39,315 bases of DNA from a virus. Shown in pieces: positions 26,083 to 34,139 of this stretch. The DNA lies in the IMG/VR virus record IMGVR_UViG_3300017728_000029, positions 1 to 39,315 of that record; one strand, 5' to 3'. Position 1 is the stretch's first letter, and each line of letters starts with the position of its first letter. Both the position numbers and the translations under genes were made by a program. A model generated the notes under the pieces. It was given only the letters and a program-made list of their open reading frames with translations. It was not told where the DNA came from and searched no databases.

Positions 26083-29000
26083 TTAATTAGCCAATGTAGT
26101 TTTAGTAATTTTATCTATAATCTCAATATCAGAAACCTTTGCTGTATTAACAAAGAATTCATTGCTTTCTGCTTTTATTTGGAATAAGTCTCCAAATTTT
26201 CCAGAATTATTTTTCGGTACAATAATTATACTACCTATTACACCACTTAGTTGTTGATGTACATAACTACTTAATTCTGTAAAGTAGAAGTTTTCACCGA
26301 ATTCCCAATTGGAAACATTAAAGTAATTATTGAATGCTTTTATAACTTTGGTTTTAATTTCATTATCACTTAATGTTGTTCCTGCAAGTTTAACAACTCT
26401 AAATTTAGCCTGTACACTTTCATCTGCGTCGGCTCCAAATAGCCTCTTGAATTTTGCACTTTTATATACTAATGTGTCACTAGCATTTTTAAAGTCCTCT
26501 AAGGTTTGGAACTCGTTTGATAACTCTTCACTAGTAGGTGATAGTGGGAAAGGAGTACCGGGTACATTAATATATTTTTGTATGCTTGTATTGTATGCAT
26601 TTGTTAAAACTAACATTTCAACAACATTACTAATACTTGGGTCTATTCTTACATCGTTTGGTGCTTTGTGGTCCCACTTCATAACACACGGCCTAACATC
26701 TGGTAATCTTGTATTTTGATCTTTACCTCTACCAATTTTTACAAAACAATCTGTTGATTCTACTAGACTTATATTATCAGGATCTGTACTACTTCTAGTC
26801 ATTACATAGAATTTTTCGTTTTCTACAACATAAATTTTTATACCAAAATATAGATTTGCTGTATTTTCAAATTTTTCTGCTAGTGCTAAAGTATCAACAA
26901 TAATATAATTTACTGTACTCCATTCTACAGGATCAGAATAACTTATAGGTGATATTGTTGCTGGGTTACCACTTGATTGAGTATTGTCCCAATCTGTTTC
27001 TCCTCGCCAATCTAGTATCACACCACTTACTGGTCTATCATAAACATACCCATCAAAATCTGAATAGTTTTCAAATATTATAAGATCCGTACTTGAAACA
27101 AATTCGTTAAATTGGAATGGTTTATCTGGAACTAAGTCACCATCTGTATCTACTGGTGCTACTTTAACTTTTCTGTTGTCTGTATATCCATCAGAATATT
27201 TAAATACATCTGAAATTTCATAAACTATATCTTCATCTAATCTATCTTTAGCAGACTTGTACTCAACTAAAATTTTATCCCTGCTTATAGCACCCGTTGT
27301 ATCAGTTGCAAATAAATGAAAGTTGTCATCTAAATTAGAATAAATTAATGTGCCTGTTTGTGCCGTAGCATTTGCATTTGTTAAAAGCAGTCTTCCTGTA
27401 TTAGTAGGTATGCTGGTATTAGAAAGTGTCACACCGTCTATACCATATGAATATATATTTGCATTACCGTGATAAACTTCTGTTAATCCTGTAGCATTAT
27501 TATACTGTTTAAATGTAACATTTCCATTGTTATCAAACAAATTATATCCGAATGTAGTATTATCAAATGTAAATGTTAAATTGCTTGGTAATTTAGAAAT
27601 ACGGCCATCGTTATTTGATAAAGTTACATTATTTGTAGAAATATTTCCGTCATCAAAATAAGGATTTAAAGAAACATTTGCCGCATTTACAAATCTATTG
27701 ACAGCAAGAATATTTGCTGGTGTATGAGTATTTGTAACAAGGTCACTTCTCATTATTCCAAAAGTACTTTGCCATGTAACATTTACATCAAACCACTTAA
27801 TATCTCTTGTTCTTAATGCTATGTTTGTTCTTAAACCATTGGGGTCGTAAAATGCAGAATTATCTAAACTTTGCCATGCATCTGCAACATTATCACTATT
27901 AGAATCTGACCAAACAAAACTTTCTGTAACTCCTGGTTTGTAATTTAATGTATTAAATGTAATAGTATCTTTAACTGCTTGAGTAGTATTGTCTGTAACT
28001 TTAACAGATTTTACATTATAAAATTTTAAATCGTTTGCACTTTGTACCACATAAGATAATCCTCTTATAGATACATTATATTTAAAACTAGTAGTATCTA
28101 TAGGACTATATTCAAATAAGATTAACCAACTATTATCTTTTCCTGATAATGTTTTATCTTGAGCATTTTGTATATCTAAAGAACCTGTTTTAAGTAAATC
28201 TGCATTACTTATTATGTAGTATGATTGTGCTGTTAAGTCAAAGCCTAAACCAAATGTACTTTTTCCGCTTAATGCTGTCTGTATAAGTGTTTTTTCTGCA
28301 TTTGTAAATGTTTTTCTTAAACTAGCAATTACTTCATCCGCTCGCCAATTAGAATTTACTTTATCACTTAATGTCCACGGCCCTATACTTGTACTTAATC
28401 CACTAGATAAAGCACCGTTGTTTTGTACACTTGTGACTCTTACCCATTTATAATTTGCTATATTAGTAGGATCAACAAATTTTATAAAAGTATTTTCTTG
28501 GAATACCTGTGTTGATGCTGTATTGTTTACCATAACTACAGTATCTGAACTACTAAATGTTTCAGTCATATAACCTGTTGTACTCTGAGTTGCTACCGGT
28601 AAAGGATTCCATCTAATATTTAAGGTATCTGTTGAGAATTTAGTTGGAATATAATTGCTCCATTTTTCTCTTAATGTATCATAAATTACATTATTCAATC
28701 TTTGTTCTTGTAAGTATTTTACAACGGTATTGTCTACAACTTCTGCAGGTGTATTGTTGTCACTTACTGTAATAGATTTTGTTAAAGGATCATCATCTTT
28801 GTATAAAAATCCATCTTCAGTATATGTCTCAACACTTTGGAATGTTCCTGTTGGATCATTTATATCTATATATCTACTATGCCCTGCATGTGTTCTATTT
28901 GTTGCTTTGAGTTTTATAATGTTTGATGATTGGCTCAAAGGAAATACATTATAATCTTGTGCTGATACCATTCTATTTTGTGTATAGAATGTTTGCGGAG

Positions 29001-30261
29001 CTCTTAATTTAATATTTTGCAAACTTTCTGCAGGTAAACTATTATTTACTGTGGATTCTAATCCAAACGTAAATGTTAAACTATAAGATTCGCCTGTTGC
29101 ATTTACATAAGGTACAGATACAGTTAAATTTTTTGCATCGTCTGGATGTATAGAATACCTTTCTCCATCACTGATTCTATGCCATATTCTAAATACACCT
29201 GTTGGTACATTACCAAAATTTCCGTCTGGGAATTTAATTCTTATTCCGTCGTTATTTAAATTTTCTACTGCATATAAGTTTCTAGTGTTTAATGCTTGAC
29301 TATTATAGTTTAATGTTTGTCCAACTGTATTTGGAATCTTTGTCCATTGATTTTCTACTACACCCTGTGTATTAACTTCTTGTATGTAAACATCTGTTTC
29401 GTTAATGTTTTTCTTTATTATATCTTGGAATCTATTTTGTAATGGTGTTTCATAATTAAAGTCTTGGAAAATTAAATTACCTTGTTTGAACATTAAAAAG
29501 AATCCAGTATTATTACTGCTTAATCCTAGTCCGTCGTTTCTATAGAAAAATCCTAAATCATTTGTTGGATTAGGTTGTTTTTCGTAAAAGAATTCATTAT
29601 CAAAGAAATCTCCATTTACAATTTCAAATCCTCTAGTAACACCATTTACATTTATATTAAAAGAGTGTGCAATAGGAGATGTTATAGGAGTACTAATTGT
29701 ATATTGATCTGTATTAATACCAGCCACTTTACCTGATTTAACGGGTGCAGAAAATCTATTACTTGTACCCATTGCCGCATTTAATACTGTAATGAATTGT
29801 TCGTAACTGTCAGGGTTATTAGCATCGTCCCAAAATATAGGCTGATTGCTTAATTGGTTTCCTTGACTATCTTGTAAAGGTTCGTTTGTTCTTACACTTG
29901 TAACTTTCATTAATCCACTTGCTGGGATATTTCTTTTAGGATTGTATCCTAACATTCTTGCAAGTTTAAATACTGAATCTCTTCTTTCTGCAGTTTCTAA
30001 AAAGTTTTCTCTAGTATTAACATCCATTCTAAATGCTAAACTTGTACTTAAAAATGCTAGTAATTCTATAATTGCTATAAATTCTGAACTTTCTATATAG
30101 TCATTAAAGTTTTCTGGAAAATTAGTTCTTACATATTCTACCAGACTAGTTCTCATAGTGTCAAAGTCATAGGCCTGGAAGTCTACTTCACTAAAGGCCT
30201 TATATGCAACTTTCCAATCCTCTGCCGCAAATAAATTGTTTTGTCTATTAACTAATGCCAT
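26083..30261 (-). CDS. gp6: Baseplate wedge protein gp6-like, 1,392 aa
   Basis: Builds the baseplate wedge and the inner ring that links wedges, together with gp25 and gp53. Recognition rests on the N-terminus (DWKVAYKAFSEVDFQAYDFD), FNDYIESSEFIAIIELLAF, FRMDVNTRENFLETAERRDS and ARMLGYNPKRNIPASG. This is the standard gp6 start in marine T4-like phages and contains the baseplate-J-like core. It is more than twice as long as T4 gp6 (660 aa). The extra length is largely beta-rich (about residues 470-1120), with a conserved C-terminal gp6-like end (YFNVSNWEFGENFYFTELSS, then HQQLSGVIGSI). The ATG overlaps the gp25 stop as TAATG, so it is co-translated with gp25 from the late box at 30641. Confidence 0.9.
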   Translation of the reverse strand: MALVNRQNNLFAAEDWKVAYKAFSEVDFQAYDFDTMRTSLVEYVRTNFPENFNDYIESSEFIAIIELLAFLSTSLAFRMDVNTRENFLETAERRDSVFKLARMLGYNPKRNIPASGLMKVTSVRTNEPLQDSQGNQLSNQPIFWDDANNPDSYEQFITVLNAAMGTSNRFSAPVKSGKVAGINTDQYTISTPITSPIAHSFNINVNGVTRGFEIVNGDFFDNEFFYEKQPNPTNDLGFFYRNDGLGLSSNNTGFFLMFKQGNLIFQDFNYETPLQNRFQDIIKKNINETDVYIQEVNTQGVVENQWTKIPNTVGQTLNYNSQALNTRNLYAVENLNNDGIRIKFPDGNFGNVPTGVFRIWHRISDGERYSIHPDDAKNLTVSVPYVNATGESYSLTFTFGLESTVNNSLPAESLQNIKLRAPQTFYTQNRMVSAQDYNVFPLSQSSNIIKLKATNRTHAGHSRYIDINDPTGTFQSVETYTEDGFLYKDDDPLTKSITVSDNNTPAEVVDNTVVKYLQEQRLNNVIYDTLREKWSNYIPTKFSTDTLNIRWNPLPVATQSTTGYMTETFSSSDTVVMVNNTASTQVFQENTFIKFVDPTNIANYKWVRVTSVQNNGALSSGLSTSIGPWTLSDKVNSNWRADEVIASLRKTFTNAEKTLIQTALSGKSTFGLGFDLTAQSYYIISNADLLKTGSLDIQNAQDKTLSGKDNSWLILFEYSPIDTTSFKYNVSIRGLSYVVQSANDLKFYNVKSVKVTDNTTQAVKDTITFNTLNYKPGVTESFVWSDSNSDNVADAWQSLDNSAFYDPNGLRTNIALRTRDIKWFDVNVTWQSTFGIMRSDLVTNTHTPANILAVNRFVNAANVSLNPYFDDGNISTNNVTLSNNDGRISKLPSNLTFTFDNTTFGYNLFDNNGNVTFKQYNNATGLTEVYHGNANIYSYGIDGVTLSNTSIPTNTGRLLLTNANATAQTGTLIYSNLDDNFHLFATDTTGAISRDKILVEYKSAKDRLDEDIVYEISDVFKYSDGYTDNRKVKVAPVDTDGDLVPDKPFQFNEFVSSTDLIIFENYSDFDGYVYDRPVSGVILDWRGETDWDNTQSSGNPATISPISYSDPVEWSTVNYIIVDTLALAEKFENTANLYFGIKIYVVENEKFYVMTRSSTDPDNISLVESTDCFVKIGRGKDQNTRLPDVRPCVMKWDHKAPNDVRIDPSISNVVEMLVLTNAYNTSIQKYINVPGTPFPLSPTSEELSNEFQTLEDFKNASDTLVYKSAKFKRLFGADADESVQAKFRVVKLAGTTLSDNEIKTKVIKAFNNYFNVSNWEFGENFYFTELSSYVHQQLSGVIGSIIIVPKNNSGKFGDLFQIKAESNEFFVNTAKVSDIEIIDKITKTTLAN

Positions 30262-30635
30262 TAAAATTCCTCTGCATTTCTTTTACTATATTCTATGAAT
30301 AATGTTTCTGCTTGATCAATGTTATAATATTTTATTATTACTTCAGCTCTTATTGATTGATCATTTATATATAAAATTGTATTTTCTAATGTAACCCTAG
30401 GATCTAATTTTACTATTCTTTCTATATCTTCTTTTATATCTTCTTGTAATGTTGGAGAGTCTGGCTCCATCAACATATCCCAAATTATACTACCAAATGT
30501 GGGCCTCATTATTCTTTCACCTCTTTTTGTATAGAAGTGATTAAGCAAATCTCTTTTTATGAGATCAGTATCTGTAAGGGTATAAGGTGCCCTATTTTTA
30601 TCTACTGTACTAAATCCTTTGAACAATGTTGCCAT
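30261..30635 (-). CDS. gp25: Baseplate wedge protein gp25 (GPW/gp25 family), 124 aa
   Basis: Member of the gp25/GpW lysozyme-like-fold family, the universal baseplate wedge component that contacts the sheath and is shared with type VI secretion TssE. Key segments are DLIKRDLLNHFYTKRGERIM, RPTFGSIIWDMLMEP, DIKEDIERIVKLDPRV and the terminal IEYSKRNAEEF. The RGERIMRPTFGS loop is the family hallmark. Length is close to T4 gp25 (132 aa). The ATG at 30635 lacks a ribosome binding site and lies exactly 5 nt after a GATAAATA box, so the mRNA start probably coincides with the start codon. It heads the gp25-gp6-giant gene unit. Confidence 0.93.
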   Translation of the reverse strand: MATLFKGFSTVDKNRAPYTLTDTDLIKRDLLNHFYTKRGERIMRPTFGSIIWDMLMEPDSPTLQEDIKEDIERIVKLDPRVTLENTILYINDQSIRAEVIIKYYNIDQAETLFIEYSKRNAEEF

Positions 30636-30640
30636 GTAAG

Positions 30641-30648
30641 TATTTATC
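30641..30648 (-). promoter_or_regulatory. Late promoter box GATAAATA for gp25
   Basis: GATAAATA on the minus strand is 5 nt from the ATG of gp25, giving a predicted +1 at 30635. It would drive about 21.5 kb of baseplate genes down to 9143, in which I saw no other promoter. It sits back to back with the plus-strand sigma70-type promoter at 30679-30706. Confidence 0.75.
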
Positions 30649-30678
30649 AGAATAATTAAATATAGTTTTAATTAATAC

Positions 30679-30706
30679 TTGACATCTTTAATTATGGTGC
30701 TATAAT
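30679..30706 (+). promoter_or_regulatory. Sigma70-type promoter (TTGACA-16-TATAAT)
   Basis: Perfect consensus -35 TTGACA (30679-30684) and -10 TATAAT (30701-30706) with a 16-bp spacer. The expected +1, 7 nt after the -10 box, is 30713, the A of the hydrolase ATG. Boxes and spacer length match the gp55 promoter at 38105-38132, so both units should be read early by host RNA polymerase. Confidence 0.88.
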
Positions 30707-30712
30707 AACAAC

Positions 30713-31321
30713 ATGAAGAATGTGATATATTTACACGGTGCAAATGCAGACCCTGATAATTTTAATTATTTTACATTAAAAATGCCAGAACATCCTTTCT
30801 TTGCTCCTGCATATGATATGGAGCAAGATCCTTATGATCTAGTAGAGCATGTTAGAATGCAGAAAGAAAGACTATGGAATAAGGACAAAGTAGTTATTGT
30901 AGGACATAGTTTTGGAGGCTTGTTGGCAAGTTGGTACGCAAGTGTTTATCCTAGAAAAGTTGATCATTTGATTACAATAGCAACTCCTTGGCAGGGCACA
31001 CCTGTAGCAAGAATTTTAGGTATGATTTTTAGAAATAGAAAAGTATTTGATAATACTAGACCAGATGCAGATGTTTTAAAACTATTGGAAGAAAAAACTT
31101 ACAATGGTAAACATACTAATATAGTCTGTACAGGCGGTTCTAATCCTCTAGCAGGATTAGGGGGCCAAGCAAATGACGGAATGATATCAGTAGCAAGTCA
31201 ATCAGCATCACCACCTAAATTTAAAAATACCGAAAATGTCTTTATAGAAGCAGGTCACAGTGGAGTTTTGTTAAATAATGATGTAACAAAAATGTTACAA
31301 GATATAATATTTGAGAAATAA
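30713..31321 (+). CDS. Alpha/beta hydrolase (lipase/esterase-like), 202 aa
   Basis: Predicted serine hydrolase acting on an ester or lipid; substrate unknown. The first strand and oxyanion loop are VIYLHGANAD (residues 4-13). The nucleophile elbow is GHSFGG with Ser66. TPWQGTPVA (91-99) matches the PGAP1/lipase class. The acid is probably Asp155 (NDGMISV) and the base His182 (EAGHSGVL). All triad members are present and the length fits a minimal enzyme without a signal peptide, so it acts in the cytoplasm or on the inner membrane face. It lies on the plus strand amid minus-strand baseplate genes, with its own sigma70-type promoter, and has no ribosome binding site. It may alter host lipids early in infection; that is inference. 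Confidence 0.85.
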   Translation: MKNVIYLHGANADPDNFNYFTLKMPEHPFFAPAYDMEQDPYDLVEHVRMQKERLWNKDKVVIVGHSFGGLLASWYASVYPRKVDHLITIATPWQGTPVARILGMIFRNRKVFDNTRPDADVLKLLEEKTYNGKHTNIVCTGGSNPLAGLGGQANDGMISVASQSASPPKFKNTENVFIEAGHSGVLLNNDVTKMLQDIIFEK

Positions 31322-31322
31322 T

Positions 31323-31520
31323 ATGGCAGATACTAAATCTCTTAATAATACATTAGAAGAAGAATTAAGAATTATGCTTGTTGAAAAAAACAACGAGAAT
31401 AATAATCTTAGAAATCATATTGAATTATTAGAAAAAGCGGTTGCAGAAGAGCAGGAACAAAAATATAGATTGCTAGTTGAAGTAGCAGATCTTAAAAAAG
31501 CATTAAGAAACTTTCCTTAA
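31323..31520 (+). CDS. Small coiled-coil protein, 65 aa
   Basis: The sequence MADTKSLNNTLEEELRIM, then NNNLRNHIELLEKAVAEEQ and LLVEVADLKKALRNFP, is almost all helix with Leu/Ile heptads, so it should form a coiled coil. I chose the ATG at 31323; an upstream in-frame TTG lies inside the hydrolase gene and is unlikely. It follows the hydrolase stop by one base and is cotranscribed with it, so it may bind or position the hydrolase. Its stop codon overlaps the stop of the convergent lysozyme-like gene in a shared TTAA. Confidence 0.75.
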   Translation: MADTKSLNNTLEEELRIMLVEKNNENNNLRNHIELLEKAVAEEQEQKYRLLVEVADLKKALRNFP

Positions 31521-32101
31521 TAAAAGATTCCTAATTTATTATAGGCTCTTTTCTTAGCAAGTCTTAATATTGCTCTTAATTCATTAAAGTTTAAATTTCT
31601 TTGTGCTGGATATAATGTAGCCTGCACATCATCTAATTCTGCCTGCCAATTTAAATGATCTGGTGTAGCAAATAATTCCGCTTCATATCTTCGTCTTGCA
31701 ATATAATCTGCTCTAACCTGAGGTCTTGTATGTGGACCTATTCTGCCTACCCTAAATCTTTGCATTAATCTAGGAACATTCTCATATTTTGCTTCATTTA
31801 AAGCAAAACACACTTCACTACTAGCAAAATTGTCTACTCCTATATGCGATATAAAACTTGCTAAAGCACCTAATTGATTTTGATTTAATGGTACTGTGAT
31901 AAGACGTTTTGCGTCTTTTAATGCTTGTTTTAGTTCGCCTTCAAGAGCAAGTCGTTCTGCACTTGGGCCTAATCCGTCTATAAATTCAACTAGTTTATAA
32001 CCTGTTTTCCTATGCACATAGACGATACTAGGTCCATCTAGAACTACAGTTATACCCTTTGCATCAAGTTTTTCTACAACTTCTTCAAATACACTTTTCA
32101 T
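31517..32101 (-). CDS. Lysozyme-fold (GH24-like) protein, probably non-catalytic, 194 aa
   Basis: Residues 70-150 read like the C-terminal lobe of GH24 lysozymes: LNQNQLGALASFISHIGVDN, FASSEVCFALNEAKYENVPR, and then RADYIARRRYEAELF. These are the usual 'L...Q..AL.SF..N.G...F..S' and 'R..RR..E..LF' motifs. The N-terminal part where active enzymes carry E-G-x-x-L...D-x-x-G-x-x-T-I-G is instead VVLDGPSIVYVHRKTGYKLV, with no such Glu/Asp/Thr triad. It directly follows gp5, with a TAATG overlap; T4 gp5 contains a lysozyme domain that this gp5 lacks. It may be a structural lysozyme-like baseplate or hub protein. An enzyme with a rearranged active site is the alternative. Confidence 0.7.
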   Translation of the reverse strand: MKSVFEEVVEKLDAKGITVVLDGPSIVYVHRKTGYKLVEFIDGLGPSAERLALEGELKQALKDAKRLITVPLNQNQLGALASFISHIGVDNFASSEVCFALNEAKYENVPRLMQRFRVGRIGPHTRPQVRADYIARRRYEAELFATPDHLNWQAELDDVQATLYPAQRNLNFNELRAILRLAKKRAYNKLGIFY

Positions 32102-34137
32102 TATCCGCTACCACCATTTATTATATCCTTTGCAGAATTTTTAAAATCATCAAGTTGGCCGCCTGTTACTTCATTTATGGCACCATTAATTTCACCTTTC
32201 ATTTCTCCAATTACCCCATTTTCTAAATCTAAAGGGAGACCTAAATCATCTAAAGAGAACTGTTTTAATTTTGCTTCTAAATCTGTTAATATTTTAGACT
32301 GCCCAATAATTTTTTGTGATATACTATTAGCAGTAGGTATTCTAAAAGGAGGAATAGCAATACCTAGTGTATCTGCTACTTTCATTAATCCGTCTATACT
32401 TGCTAAGTTTACGTCTTGTAATGCTGTAAAATTACTTAGTTGGGCATTATATTCTGCATATACAGATTTTACACCGTCTGTGGCTTCTTTAAATCCTTCC
32501 CCTATTTTTGTACCTTCAGGAGTATCTGCATCTGCAGGTGTATCGTCTGTAGGTTCTATCTGTCCAGGTAATGTTTCTAAATCTGCAGTTTTGTCTTCTT
32601 CTATACTTTCTGGATCTTCTGTACTAGGATCAAATTGTCCGTGTCCTATGTAAGGTTCTGCAGTAATTAACTTACCTACTATAGTATTAATTGTAGGTCC
32701 TTTCTCTGGTCTTTGACCGCCGTTAAGTATTGGATTTTCAGCCTCTCTATCGTATTCTGGTTGTGCTGAGGACTGGTCAGGTTTCTCCGTGCCTCCTATT
32801 TGAGGAGCCGGTATTGCAGGTACTAAATCAGGTGTTGGAACTGCTCCAGGATTATTTAAGCCTATTGTTGAACCAAATAAATTTGTAGTCCCTCCTGCTG
32901 AAAGAGTTGCGGCACCACCTGCTAGAACATCAACTTTACCCGTTGCTTGTACAGTTGTGAATCCTTGTGACTGTATTGCCGCTCCTATAGTACTTGTTAA
33001 TGTTAGTCTACCTGCTGAATTTAATTGCATATCACCTGCATTAGATGTAATCTGTGTATTAAGGTTAGAATGTATAGATGTATCTTCAGCCGCATGAAGT
33101 CTTATAGAGCCGCCTGTACCTAGTGGAGGCACACCCAATGCTCCTAATTTACCTGATATTCCTTTATAACCCCCGGCATCATTGTCACCTGTGGCTTTCA
33201 TGTAAATATTATTACCCGCTTCTATTTTTACATCTTTATCAGATCTTAGATTAAAGTCTCCTTTACTCCTAATACTCATCGACCCTTCGCCAAAGATATT
33301 AATATTACCATCTTTGTCTAACTCAAACCATGCTGTACCATTTTTGTTTATAACATATATGGCACCAGTGGAATCATCTAATAATATCTGATTGCCACCG
33401 CCTGTTCTTAATCTTATGTTAGAGTTACCTTGGTTGTCGTCCATTATAAACTGGTGACCCGGCCCAATTGGTTGCCCTTTATCGTCTCTAGGTCCTTTGG
33501 TTAATATACCTAAAACCTCACTTGGTGTTTCTCTTCTTGCACTACTTGATGTTGCTCCTCTTAAAGGGTCATTTATAAGTCCTTGCTTAGTAATAGTTTC
33601 TGCAAAATCGTGATATATAGGTCTTAACTTTCCGTTATTTTTTGTATCTGTATCGTAATTATTTTTTTCTACTGTAGGAGTATTAAACGGTCCGCCCTGA
33701 AAACTAGGTCCGCCTGGTATGCCCGGCACCATTTGATTTAATTGGGTTGGCATAGTATGGCCTATTATAAAAGGTTTAGATAATAAACCATCACCAAATG
33801 CCACTAATACTAAATTTCCTACATCAGGTGGTGGCATCCACATACCATATGAATGCAAAGAATTTTCGTCTAATGTAATGTCGTCTTCTCTTACTAAATC
33901 AGTATTCGATGCACCATAAAATGGAGATGTGTACATCGCATCAAATAGATTTTTTTCGTTAGGGTTTTTATTTAATTCTGGTATATTTACAGATACTTTT
34001 CCTGTTCGTGTTCCGTCTTTATTAAAGTCAACAGTTCCTATATAAATTCCCCAATACTTTTTAGTCGTAGACTTCCTGTCAACAGGATTTTCGTATGTCG
34101 CCTTCATTGTATTTAAGGAGTGGAAATTTTTAGGCAT
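32101..34137 (-). CDS. gp5: Baseplate hub spike protein gp5-like (OB fold plus beta-helix, no lysozyme domain), 678 aa
   Basis: Forms the membrane-piercing spike under the tail tube. Residues 25-145 are the gp5/VgrG OB domain (YWGIYIGTVDFNKDGTRTGK, then GMWMPPPDVGNLVLVAFGDG and KPFIIGHT). Residues about 225-430 are beta-helix strand repeats (ILLDDSTGAIYVINKNG, DGNINIFGEGSMSIRSKGDF, KIEAGNNIYMKATGD). In T4 gp5 a lysozyme domain sits between OB and beta-helix; here only about 80 residues separate them. Residues 430-540 are a Pro/Glu/Asp-rich linker. The last 130 are helical, which is unusual because T4 gp5 ends in the helix spike tip. GGAGG lies 7 nt before the ATG. Part of the gp48-gp53-hub-gp5 late unit. 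Confidence 0.87.
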   Translation of the reverse strand: MPKNFHSLNTMKATYENPVDRKSTTKKYWGIYIGTVDFNKDGTRTGKVSVNIPELNKNPNEKNLFDAMYTSPFYGASNTDLVREDDITLDENSLHSYGMWMPPPDVGNLVLVAFGDGLLSKPFIIGHTMPTQLNQMVPGIPGGPSFQGGPFNTPTVEKNNYDTDTKNNGKLRPIYHDFAETITKQGLINDPLRGATSSSARRETPSEVLGILTKGPRDDKGQPIGPGHQFIMDDNQGNSNIRLRTGGGNQILLDDSTGAIYVINKNGTAWFELDKDGNINIFGEGSMSIRSKGDFNLRSDKDVKIEAGNNIYMKATGDNDAGGYKGISGKLGALGVPPLGTGGSIRLHAAEDTSIHSNLNTQITSNAGDMQLNSAGRLTLTSTIGAAIQSQGFTTVQATGKVDVLAGGAATLSAGGTTNLFGSTIGLNNPGAVPTPDLVPAIPAPQIGGTEKPDQSSAQPEYDREAENPILNGGQRPEKGPTINTIVGKLITAEPYIGHGQFDPSTEDPESIEEDKTADLETLPGQIEPTDDTPADADTPEGTKIGEGFKEATDGVKSVYAEYNAQLSNFTALQDVNLASIDGLMKVADTLGIAIPPFRIPTANSISQKIIGQSKILTDLEAKLKQFSLDDLGLPLDLENGVIGEMKGEINGAINEVTGGQLDDFKNSAKDIINGGSG

Positions 34138-34139
34138 TC

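Noticed and set aside
31311-31325. TTG start giving a 69-residue version of the coiled-coil protein
   Set aside because: It lies inside the hydrolase coding end; an ATG follows the stop by one base.
31517-32101. Annotation as active endolysin
   Set aside because: The E-G...D..G..TIG motif of GH24 enzymes is absent and the gene sits in the baseplate unit without a holin candidate.
32177-32653. 158-residue plus-strand frame
   Set aside because: Antisense to the C-terminal part of gp5; hydrophobic Ser/Pro composition typical of shadow frames.
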